Assembly (NCBI RefSeq): GCF_035658495.1
Contig: NZ_CP141944.1
Coordinates: forward strand, 708,001-772,000
DNA: 64,000 nt
Source: Novosphingobium sp. RL4
Lineage (GTDB): Bacteria; Pseudomonadota; Alphaproteobacteria; Sphingomonadales; Sphingomonadaceae
Direction: 5' to 3'
Made by a program: the position numbers and the translations under genes
The notes under the pieces: model-generated
Databases searched by the model: none
The model's input: the letters and a program-made list of their open reading frames with translations, nothing else
What the model was told of the DNA's origin: nothing
Shown: one piece after another, positions 8,745 to 16,030 of the stretch
How the letters are laid out: the number at the start of each line of letters is the position of its first letter
Position numbering within the stretch: the first letter of the stretch is position 1

Positions 8745-9640
8745 GCGTGAACCACGTCCCCGCCGCTCCTTATGTCTTGGGAGATTGGGGCACCACCCGG
8801 CTGCGGCTGTTCCGCCTCGACGGCGAGGACGTGGTCGCCCGGCTCAGCGGGCCGGGTGCGCTTGAAGGTCACGCCGAAGCGGCGCTGGCCGAAAGGCTGG
8901 AAAGCTGGAAGGCCGAAGGGCCGCTGTCCGAAGTCGTGCTTTGCGGCATGGCCGGTGCTCCGGGTGCGCTCGTCGCGGCAGGCTATGCGGCCTGCCCGGC
9001 GGACGCGGCCAAGTGGCTGTCCTCACGCACGCGGCTCGAAGTCGCCGGCATTCCGGTTTCGGTGCTGCCGGGGCTGAGCTGCCGTGCGGACGGCGTGCCG
9101 GAAGTGATGCGGGGCGAGGAGGCGCAAGTCTTCGGCGCCCTCGCGCTTCACCCGGACCTTGCGGAGGGCGAACATCTCATCGCGCTGCCGGGGACACACT
9201 GCAAGTGGGTCACGGTCAGGGATGGCACGATCACCATGTTCCGCACTCACCCGACCGGCGAGCTTTTCGCGCTGCTGGCCGGACAGTCGACGCTGACCGG
9301 ACCCGATACGCCGGGCGAGGGCACTGTCGACGAAGGCTTCGCACGCGGTCTCGAACGCTGCGGCGAGCCGCTGACCGGCGCGCTGTTCGAAGCGCGGGGT
9401 GCCAGAATGCTGGACGGCCGGTCGAAGGACTGGTCGCGCGGCTATATCTCGGGGCTGCTCATCGGCGGCGAAGTGGCAGCCCGTGTCACGCCGGGCGCTT
9501 CGGTGGTCCTGATTGGCGACCCGGCGCTGTCGGCGCTTTATGACCGTGCGCTGGAAGGACTCGGCTGCACCGCCCGCCGTATCGACGGCGACGCGGCGGT
9601 CCTTGCCGGTCTGCGTATCGCAAAGGAATTGAAAGCATGA
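8741..9640 (+). CDS. dgoK: 2-dehydro-3-deoxygalactonokinase
   Basis: ATP-dependent kinase of 299 residues that phosphorylates 2-keto-3-deoxy-galactonate at C6 in the De Ley-Doudoroff galactose route. Diagnostic sequence includes LGDWGTTRLRLF at the N-terminus (phosphate-binding start of the actin-like fold), VMRGEEAQVFGAL (about residue 125), LPGTHCKWV (about 150) and SGLLIGGEV (about 245). The start overlaps the arabinofuranosidase stop and its own stop overlaps the aldolase start, both as ATGA, indicating translational coupling. Confidence 0.93.
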   Translation: MSVNHVPAAPYVLGDWGTTRLRLFRLDGEDVVARLSGPGALEGHAEAALAERLESWKAEGPLSEVVLCGMAGAPGALVAAGYAACPADAAKWLSSRTRLEVAGIPVSVLPGLSCRADGVPEVMRGEEAQVFGALALHPDLAEGEHLIALPGTHCKWVTVRDGTITMFRTHPTGELFALLAGQSTLTGPDTPGEGTVDEGFARGLERCGEPLTGALFEARGARMLDGRSKDWSRGYISGLLIGGEVAARVTPGASVVLIGDPALSALYDRALEGLGCTARRIDGDAAVLAGLRIAKELKA

Positions 9641-10269
9641 AGATCGAACAGGTTCTGGCAGAAGGCGCTGCCCCGGTCGTCGCGATCCTGCGCGGCATCC
9701 AGACTCACGAAGCGGTCGAGATCGGCACGGCGCTGGTCGAGGCCGGCGTGCGGATCATCGAAGTGCCGTTCAACTCGCCCGATCCCGCCGGCTCCATCGG
9801 CGCCATGGTCGAGGCTCTGGGAGACCGCGCCGCGATCGGCGGCGGCACCGTGATCGGCACCGATCTGGCGGAGACGCTGGCGGGTGTCGGCGGAACCTTC
9901 ATGGTTTCGCCCAATGTCGATCCGGCCGTCATCAGGCGCTCGATCGAACTCGGCATGGACGTGCTCCCCGGCTTCCTCACCCCGACCGAGGCATTCGCCG
10001 CCGTGGCGGCAGGCGCCAATGACCTCAAGCTGTTCCCCGGCTCGGTGCTGGGCAGCAGCTACATCAAGGCGATCCGCGAAGTCCTGCCCAAGACCAGCCG
10101 CGTCTGGGCGGTGGGCGGTGTGGGCGCTGCCAATGTCGCGGAATACCGCGCAGCGGGCGTCTTCGGCATCGGCGTGGGCGGCAGCCTCTACAAGCCCGGC
10201 TTCGATGCCGCGACGGTTGGCGCAAAGGCCGCCGAGATCGTCGCCGCATGGAACGCCTGCGCGGCATAA
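9637..10269 (+). CDS. dgoA: 2-dehydro-3-deoxy-6-phosphogalactonate aldolase
   Basis: Class I aldolase of 210 residues that splits KDPGal to pyruvate and D-glyceraldehyde-3-phosphate. Residues IIEVPFNSPD carry the catalytic glutamate of the KDPG/KDPGal family, followed by GGGTVIGT and the Schiff-base lysine in NDLKLFPGSVLG (about residue 130); GVGGSLYKPG closes the phosphate site. It is coupled to dgoK by ATGA. Together the two genes complete the galactonate branch downstream of the dehydratase. Confidence 0.94.
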   Translation: MKIEQVLAEGAAPVVAILRGIQTHEAVEIGTALVEAGVRIIEVPFNSPDPAGSIGAMVEALGDRAAIGGGTVIGTDLAETLAGVGGTFMVSPNVDPAVIRRSIELGMDVLPGFLTPTEAFAAVAAGANDLKLFPGSVLGSSYIKAIREVLPKTSRVWAVGGVGAANVAEYRAAGVFGIGVGGSLYKPGFDAATVGAKAAEIVAAWNACAA

Positions 10270-10292
10270 CAAAGCAAGTTCGGAGAGAGTAC

Positions 10293-11318
10293 GTGTTCAG
10301 GAAATTCCTCGCTGCCGCCAGCCTTGCCGTGCTGGCCGCCTCCGGTGCGGCCGATGCGCAAGTGCAGGTCGGCGAGAAGGGGGCGGGCACGCTCAATTCC
10401 CGGTTGAGCGGCGACCTCACGGTGCACGATCCGGTCATCATCCGGGAAGGCGATACCTACTACGTCTTCAGCACCGTGGGCCGCTATGTCGGCATCAAGA
10501 CCTCGAAGGACCTGAAGGCCTGGAAGGATGCCGGTTCGGTCTTCGCCGAGATTCCGGCATGGGCCAGGCAGGCGATCCCCGGCGCCGAAGGCATCTGGGC
10601 GCCCGACATCTCCTACGTGAACGGCGAATACCGGCTCTATTACTCGGTCTCGACGTTCGGCTCCAACCGTTCCGCCATCGGCCTGGCGACGAGCAAGACG
10701 CTCGATCCCAAGGCCAAGGGTTATGGCTGGAAGGACCAGGGCCTCGTCGTCATGTCGACGCATGAGGACGACTTCAACGCCATCGACCCCAATTTCGTCG
10801 AGGATGCGCAGGGCCGCCAGTGGCTCTCGCTCGGCAGTTTCTGGACCGGCCTGAAGCTGTTCCCGCTCGATCCGAAGACCGGCAAGGTCGCCCCCGGTAC
10901 CGAGCCCTATTCGATCGCCCGCCGCCTTGCTCCTGCAGGTGGCCCGGCCCCGGTCGAAGCGCCTTTCATCATCCCGCACGGCGGCTTCTACTATCTGCTC
11001 GCCAGCTACGACTATTGCTGCAAGGGCGTGAACAGCACCTACTACACCGTCGTCGGCCGCTCGAAGAAGATCACCGGGCCCTACCTCGGCAAGGACGGCA
11101 GTTCGATGATGGAAGGTCGCGGCACGATCTTCCTGCGCGCCGACCTGAAAGAGCAGCAGCGCTTCCGCGGCCCCGGCCATGCCGGCGCCTTCACCGACAA
11201 GGACGGCACTACTTACGTCGTCTACCACGCTTACGACAAGCAGGCGAACGGTGCGCCCACGCTGCGCATCGCGCCGATCCGCTGGGACGCGGACGGCTGG
11301 CCTGTCGCCGAATACTGA
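10293..11318 (+). CDS. Arabinan endo-1,5-alpha-L-arabinosidase, GH43, exported
   Basis: Five-bladed beta-propeller glycosidase of 341 residues that cuts alpha-1,5-arabinan internally. The three catalytic carboxylates are visible in TVHDPVII (base Asp, about residue 45), NAIDPNFVED (pKa-modulating Asp, about 162) and APVEAPFIIP (acid Glu, about 222). The calcium-site region GPGHAG is near residue 290. A GTG start at 10293, with GGAGAGAG upstream, gives a clean signal peptide (MFRKFLAAASLAVLAASGAADAQ, written here in part). The gene follows dgoA by 23 bases and is the last gene before a terminator. Confidence 0.9.
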   Translation: MFRKFLAAASLAVLAASGAADAQVQVGEKGAGTLNSRLSGDLTVHDPVIIREGDTYYVFSTVGRYVGIKTSKDLKAWKDAGSVFAEIPAWARQAIPGAEGIWAPDISYVNGEYRLYYSVSTFGSNRSAIGLATSKTLDPKAKGYGWKDQGLVVMSTHEDDFNAIDPNFVEDAQGRQWLSLGSFWTGLKLFPLDPKTGKVAPGTEPYSIARRLAPAGGPAPVEAPFIIPHGGFYYLLASYDYCCKGVNSTYYTVVGRSKKITGPYLGKDGSSMMEGRGTIFLRADLKEQQRFRGPGHAGAFTDKDGTTYVVYHAYDKQANGAPTLRIAPIRWDADGWPVAEY

Positions 11319-11330
11319 TCCCACCTGACG

Positions 11331-11363
11331 GCACCCCGGTCCCCCGACCGGGGTGTCCTTTTT
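11331..11363 (+). terminator. Rho-independent terminator after the endo-arabinanase
   Basis: GCACCCCGGTC pairs with GACCGGGGTGT around CCCC and is followed by CCTTTTTC. It ends the long dehydrogenase-to-arabinanase operon. The following GH43 gene is only 103 bases away, so some read-through would still couple it. Confidence 0.82.
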
Positions 11364-11421
11364 CCCATCGCCGGATCAAATCGGACCGGCGCCACGAAAC
11401 AAGCATCTCGGAGAGGATGAC

Positions 11422-12852
11422 ATGAACTTTTCCCTTTCGCGCCGCGCATTTGCCGCCAGTGCCGCCCTGCTTCCCATCGCCTGCAACCGTGCGGGCGATG
11501 CCGCTCTCGGTGGTGACGACAAGGCTGCCGTCGCCGATCCGCTCAAGGGCCCGATCAATCCGCTGGTGAAGAACCGCGCCGATTCGCAGGTCTTCCGCCA
11601 CGACGACGGTAACTACTACCTCACCGGCTCGGTCCCCGAATACGATCGCCTGATCCTGCGTCGCTCGAAGACGCTGGCCGGTCTCGCCACCGCCGAGGAG
11701 CGCGTTCTCTGGCGTCATGAGAAGACCGGCCCGATGTCCGGCTTCCTCTGGGCGCCCGAACTGCACCTCATCGACGGCAAGTGGGTCATGTACTTCGCGG
11801 CCGGCCCCAGCGGCGGCGGCGAGGACGTGTTCCGCATCCGCACTTACGCCATCGTCTGCGACGGGTCCGACCCGATGACCGGCAAGTGGTCGGTCCTTGG
11901 CGAATTCAAGATGCCGTGGGACAGCTTCAACCTCGATTCCACGAGCTTCGTCCACAAGGGCCAGCGCTATTTCGCATGGGCCCAGCGCGAGGAAGGGATC
12001 GACACCAATTCGAACCTCTACATCGCGCCGATGAAGGACGCGCTGACGCTTTCGGCCGATCCCGTCCGCCTTACGGTGCCGACGCTCGACTGGGAAACCC
12101 GCGCCTACAAGGTGGCAGAGGCCCCGGCGGTGCTGGCAAAGAACGGCCGCCTGTTCATGACCTACTCGGCCAGCGGCACCGGCGCCGTCTATTGCCTCGG
12201 CATGCTGACGATCGACGAGAACGCCAACCTCATGGACCCCAAGGCATGGACCAAGTCGCAGAAGCCGGTCTTCGCGACTTGCGTGGAAACCTCGGTCTAC
12301 GGCCCCGGCCACAACAGCTTCACGGTGGACGAGAACGGCAACGACATCCTCGTCTACCACGGCCGCGACTACGAGAAGATCGAAGGCGACCCGCTGCTCA
12401 ACCCGGATCGCCACACCCGCGTCCAGCGCATCTATTACGATGACAAGGGCGCGCCGGACTTCGGCGTTCCGGTCGGCAACGGCGCGCTGCCCGAGCGCTT
12501 CACCCCGGCTGTGAACCGCGAGGTGATGCTGGGTCATGACGGTACGAAGCTGACCCTCGCCAAGGGTACGCCGCTGCCCCGGACCCAGTTCCGCGAGATC
12601 GCCGGCGCTGACGGCGCGGTGCAGCTTTCGCCGATCCTCCTGCGGGACAAGGGGCTTGCGGTGGGCAAGGACGGCGTGGCTGCGCTGACCGCGCTCGGCA
12701 CTGCCGACCTGTTCCTGCGCGAGGCCGGGGAAGTGCAGGGCACCGTGCGCTTCGTTTCCAAGTCCGACTCGTCGAAGGCGCTCGCGTTCTCCGGCGATGC
12801 GGTGAAGCTGGCGGACAAGGGCGATCCGGCGACGAGCTGGCTCGTCGGCTGA
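11422..12852 (+). CDS. GH43-family arabinosidase, predicted Tat-type lipoprotein
   Basis: Second GH43-like glycosidase, 476 residues, of the exo-arabinofuranosidase-like group: NPLVKNRADSQVFRHDDGNYY carries the first aspartate (quoted in part), GFLWAPELHLIDGKWVMYF follows near residue 110, and YKVAEAPAVL holds the probable acid. The start MNFSLSRRAFAASAALLPIAC combines a twin arginine with a lipobox-like LPIAC (cysteine at about 21), suggesting export by Tat and lipid anchoring. A C-terminal beta-rich extension (about 390-476) follows the propeller. ATG 11422 is preceded by GGAGAGG. It likely trims arabino-oligosaccharides at the cell surface or in the periplasm. Confidence 0.85.
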   Translation: MNFSLSRRAFAASAALLPIACNRAGDAALGGDDKAAVADPLKGPINPLVKNRADSQVFRHDDGNYYLTGSVPEYDRLILRRSKTLAGLATAEERVLWRHEKTGPMSGFLWAPELHLIDGKWVMYFAAGPSGGGEDVFRIRTYAIVCDGSDPMTGKWSVLGEFKMPWDSFNLDSTSFVHKGQRYFAWAQREEGIDTNSNLYIAPMKDALTLSADPVRLTVPTLDWETRAYKVAEAPAVLAKNGRLFMTYSASGTGAVYCLGMLTIDENANLMDPKAWTKSQKPVFATCVETSVYGPGHNSFTVDENGNDILVYHGRDYEKIEGDPLLNPDRHTRVQRIYYDDKGAPDFGVPVGNGALPERFTPAVNREVMLGHDGTKLTLAKGTPLPRTQFREIAGADGAVQLSPILLRDKGLAVGKDGVAALTALGTADLFLREAGEVQGTVRFVSKSDSSKALAFSGDAVKLADKGDPATSWLVG

Positions 12853-12872
12853 CAGCAACAACTCAGACAAGA

Positions 12873-12905
12873 CCGCCCGGAATCCTCGTGTTCCGGGCGG
12901 AATTG
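12873..12905 (+). terminator. Hairpin after the second GH43 gene
   Basis: CCGCCCGGAA pairs perfectly with TTCCGGGCGG across an 8-base loop. Only AATT follows instead of a T-run, so termination is plausible but weaker than at 2655 or 11331. Confidence 0.6.
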
Positions 12906-12968
12906 CGGCGAATCTGCCACACTCCACGCCCCTTTTTGATAGCGCTCCCCCTTTTATCCTTGCATCGC

Positions 12969-12999
12969 ATTAGTCAGACTAATAATTAGTCCGAGTAAT
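12969..12999. promoter_or_regulatory. Tandem operator palindromes upstream of the TonB receptor
   Basis: ATTAGTCAGACTAAT (12969-12983, a perfect 7-bp inverted repeat with one central base) is followed, one base later, by ATTAGTCCGAGTAAT (12985-12999, one mismatch). The centres are 16 bp apart. The first fits the FCD-regulator consensus TNGTNNNACNA. They lie 46-76 bp before the receptor ATG, where a repressor would block the promoter. The repressor at 2745-3503 is the likely partner. Confidence 0.62.
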
Positions 13000-13044
13000 T
13001 CGAAGGGGCATGGTATGGGCCAGCCCCAATGGGAGGGTTGATCC

Positions 13045-15873
13045 ATGGCGCTCAAGCCATTTGCATTCTGCACCGCATCCGTCTTCGCCCTGAGCCTCGC
13101 CACCGTGGCTCACGCGCAGGATGCCGCTCCGCAGGCCGCCGACGCCGCTGAACCGACTGCCGAGGACATCATCGTCACCGGCGTGCGCGCCTCGATCGTG
13201 GGCGCCATCAACAGCCGCAAGGAAAACATCCAGATCGTCGATTCGATCGTGGCTGAAGACGTCGGCAAGCTGCCTGACAACAACGTGATCGAAGCGCTCC
13301 AGCGCGTCACCGGCATCCAGGTCACCGACCGTGCCGGCGGCGAGACCGGGACCATCACGATCCGTGGCCTGTCCGATCCTGTCACCACCTGGAACGGCCG
13401 CAACATCTTCACCGCGGCCGGCACCTCGTTCGCGCTGCAGGACATCTCGTCGAACCTCGTCCGCAAGATCGACGTCTACAAGACCCGCTCGGCAGACCAG
13501 CTCGAATTCGGCCTCGCCGGCCAGATCGACGTCGCCACGCGCCGTCCGTTCGACTTCGACGGTTTCACCATTTCCGGCCTTGCGCGCGGTGTCTACAGCG
13601 AGCTGGCGGACAAGGTGAACCCGAACGTCGCGCTGCTCGTCAGCGATCGCTGGGAAACCGGCATCGGCGACATCGGCTTCCTCATCAACGGCAGCTATAC
13701 GCGTTCGAAGTATCGCAACATGAACGTGCAGGCCGGCGCCCTGGTGCCGTTCGCCACCGAAAACCCGCCTTCGGACACCTGGCTGACGCCGCTGCAGCGC
13801 ATTTTCCCCAACACCGACCCGGCGAACCCCTACTGGAAGCCGGGCCTCAACGCGGGTCTGCCGACCACGCCGGGTTCGACCCTCAACATCGACGGCGTAG
13901 AGGTGCCTTACTACCTCTCGCGCGATGCGGTCATCAGCTCGGATCTTTACGGCAAGCGTGAGCGTCCCTCGATCAACGCCGCCCTGCAGTGGGCGCCGAA
14001 CGACCGTTCGACCTATACCGCCGAGTTCTACTACACCGGCTTCCGCGGCAGCACCTTCAACTCGATGCTGTTCAGCTTTGCCGACTGGTGGGGCGATCTG
14101 GGTGATGATCCGGGTTCGACCTTCGAACTCTATGACGGCACCAACGTCATCAAGTCGCGCAAGATCGGCGGCGTTTCGGGCTTCAACAGCGCGGACTACT
14201 CCACGAACAAGACCGACAGCTATGTCTACGCTCTGAACGCGGACTGGGACGTGGGCGATCGCGGCAAGATCACCGCCGACCTCGCCTACCAGGACAGCAA
14301 GAACGAAACCTCGTTCTTCGCCGTGCGCACCAACCGCGCGCCGCTGGACATCGACGTCGACTTCAACGCTGGCGGCGGTATCCCGTCGTACAGCTTCGGC
14401 ACGCCGGGAGTCCTGACCGACGCAACCCAGTGGACCGTCGGCGACCTGTTCGACAACGGCAACCGGAGCACCGGCAAGGCTTTGACCTTCCAGCTCGACG
14501 GCTACTACGAATGGGACGAAGGCTTCCTGCGCCGGATCAAGGCGGGCTTCCGCTACGACGATCGCAAGGCCAGCACCTTCATTCGCGAACAGAGCGCGGG
14601 CGCCCTTGGCGGCACGCTGGCCTCGCTGGGTGACGGTTACAGCTTCACCAACAGCGGCTTCTTCGATGGCCGCGCCGACGTTCCGACCAGCTGGGTGCTG
14701 GCAAACGGCCCGGCGCTGTACAAGAACGCCGACGCCATCCGCACGCTCTACCAGGCGGCCAACCCGAACCTGCTGCTGTCCGATCAGCTTTCGTTCGGCC
14801 GCGTGTTCGACATCAACGAAGTCACCCTGGCGGCCTACCTCCTGGCTGACGGTCAGGTCGAAATCTTCGGCCGTCCGCTGATGCTCGAAGGCGGCGTGCG
14901 CATGGTCACGATCGATACCGATTACGACTACTTCGATCGTTACAACGACTATGCCCGCACCGGCGTTTCGACCGGTCAGATGAAGTTCCTGCCGAGCTTC
15001 ACCGCACGTTACGAGATCACGCCGAACCTGCGCGTGCGCTTCAACTACGGTGAAACCCTGCGTCGTCCGGCGTTCGGCGACCTCAACCCGAACGTTTCGC
15101 TCACCGGCGACCTTTCGGGTCTGGGCTTCGGCACGGGCAGCGCCGGCAACGCCGGCCTGAAGGCGACGACGTCGAAGAACTTCGACCTTGCGCTGGAATG
15201 GTACTTCGAGCGCAACAGCGCAATCTACGTCACCGGTTTCCGCCGTGAAATCAGTGGTCTCGTCGTTCCGCTCACCACGCTCGAGTATATCCCGAACAAC
15301 GGCATCGAGGGCAGCACCGCCACCGACTACTTCCAGGTTACCCGTCCGACCAACGCGTCCGACGGCGTGCTCAAGGGCGTGGAACTGGGCCTGACCTACT
15401 TCCCGACCTACCTGCCGAGCGTGCTCGACGGCCTGGGCTTCCAGGGCAGCGCCACGATCCTCGACTCTTCGCAGACGATCCCGGAAACCGACGACGAGGG
15501 CAACACCGTCCTCACCAAGTCGGCGTTCTTCGCGGTGTCGAAGTTCTCGTACAACGCCACGCTGGCTTACGAGCGCGGTCCGATCGGTGCACGTCTCTCC
15601 TACGTGTGGCGCAAGGGCTTCCTCCAGCGCAACGAGGCGCGTGCCTTCGCCAACCCGATCGGCTTCTGGCGCAAGCCCGAGAAGAGCCTGGACTTCCAGC
15701 TCACCTTCGCCGTGACCGACGACATCGGCCTGACCTTCGACGCGGTGAACATCACCAAGGCGAAGCAGCAGGACTACTACAAGTTCGAGGATGCCGGCGG
15801 CCCGGTCACCATGAACGCGAATACCCTGCTGATCGACCGCACGTTCGCGGCGGGCGTTCGCTTCAAGTTCTAA
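13045..15873 (+). CDS. TonB-dependent outer-membrane receptor of the arabinan locus
   Basis: Outer-membrane beta-barrel of 942 residues that should import oligosaccharides using TonB/ExbBD energy. There is a signal peptide (MALKPFAFCTASVFALSLA, cleavage near AHAQD), a TonB-box-like EDIIVTGVRASI (about residue 45), a plug domain with AEDVGKLPDNNVIEALQRV and GETGTITIRGL (about 75-115), and a C-terminal barrel ending in FAAGVRFKF with terminal phenylalanine. GGGAGG precedes ATG 13045. Flanking GH43, GH51 and MGH1-like genes and tandem operators mark it as the uptake component of this locus, probably for arabino-oligosaccharides. Confidence 0.93.
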   Translation: MALKPFAFCTASVFALSLATVAHAQDAAPQAADAAEPTAEDIIVTGVRASIVGAINSRKENIQIVDSIVAEDVGKLPDNNVIEALQRVTGIQVTDRAGGETGTITIRGLSDPVTTWNGRNIFTAAGTSFALQDISSNLVRKIDVYKTRSADQLEFGLAGQIDVATRRPFDFDGFTISGLARGVYSELADKVNPNVALLVSDRWETGIGDIGFLINGSYTRSKYRNMNVQAGALVPFATENPPSDTWLTPLQRIFPNTDPANPYWKPGLNAGLPTTPGSTLNIDGVEVPYYLSRDAVISSDLYGKRERPSINAALQWAPNDRSTYTAEFYYTGFRGSTFNSMLFSFADWWGDLGDDPGSTFELYDGTNVIKSRKIGGVSGFNSADYSTNKTDSYVYALNADWDVGDRGKITADLAYQDSKNETSFFAVRTNRAPLDIDVDFNAGGGIPSYSFGTPGVLTDATQWTVGDLFDNGNRSTGKALTFQLDGYYEWDEGFLRRIKAGFRYDDRKASTFIREQSAGALGGTLASLGDGYSFTNSGFFDGRADVPTSWVLANGPALYKNADAIRTLYQAANPNLLLSDQLSFGRVFDINEVTLAAYLLADGQVEIFGRPLMLEGGVRMVTIDTDYDYFDRYNDYARTGVSTGQMKFLPSFTARYEITPNLRVRFNYGETLRRPAFGDLNPNVSLTGDLSGLGFGTGSAGNAGLKATTSKNFDLALEWYFERNSAIYVTGFRREISGLVVPLTTLEYIPNNGIEGSTATDYFQVTRPTNASDGVLKGVELGLTYFPTYLPSVLDGLGFQGSATILDSSQTIPETDDEGNTVLTKSAFFAVSKFSYNATLAYERGPIGARLSYVWRKGFLQRNEARAFANPIGFWRKPEKSLDFQLTFAVTDDIGLTFDAVNITKAKQQDYYKFEDAGGPVTMNANTLLIDRTFAAGVRFKF

Positions 15874-15881
15874 CCTGACAA

Positions 15882-15987
15882 GGCGGGCCGCGACACACGC
15901 CATTCCGTGTCGCGGCCCGCCATAGGCGGCTGTTCCTCCGGGCTCCTCTCCCAACACAGGCCCGGCAGGACGGCCGCCTTTATTTTT
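15882..15987 (+). terminator. Double hairpin / terminator after the TonB receptor
   Basis: A perfect 15-bp stem (15882-15896 with 15907-15921) is followed by a second stem, AGGCGGC (15924-15930) with GCCGCCT (15973-15979), ending in TTATTTTTTG. The second carries the T-rich tail expected of intrinsic termination. Confidence 0.75.
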
Positions 15988-16030
15988 TGCTGCTATCAGC
16001 TGACGCTCGCCAGACCATGAAGGGGTAACG

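Noticed and set aside
11209..12927. Minus-strand frame of 572 codons over the second GH43 gene
   Set aside because: It is an antisense shadow; the plus frame carries a Tat/lipobox signal and glycosidase motifs.
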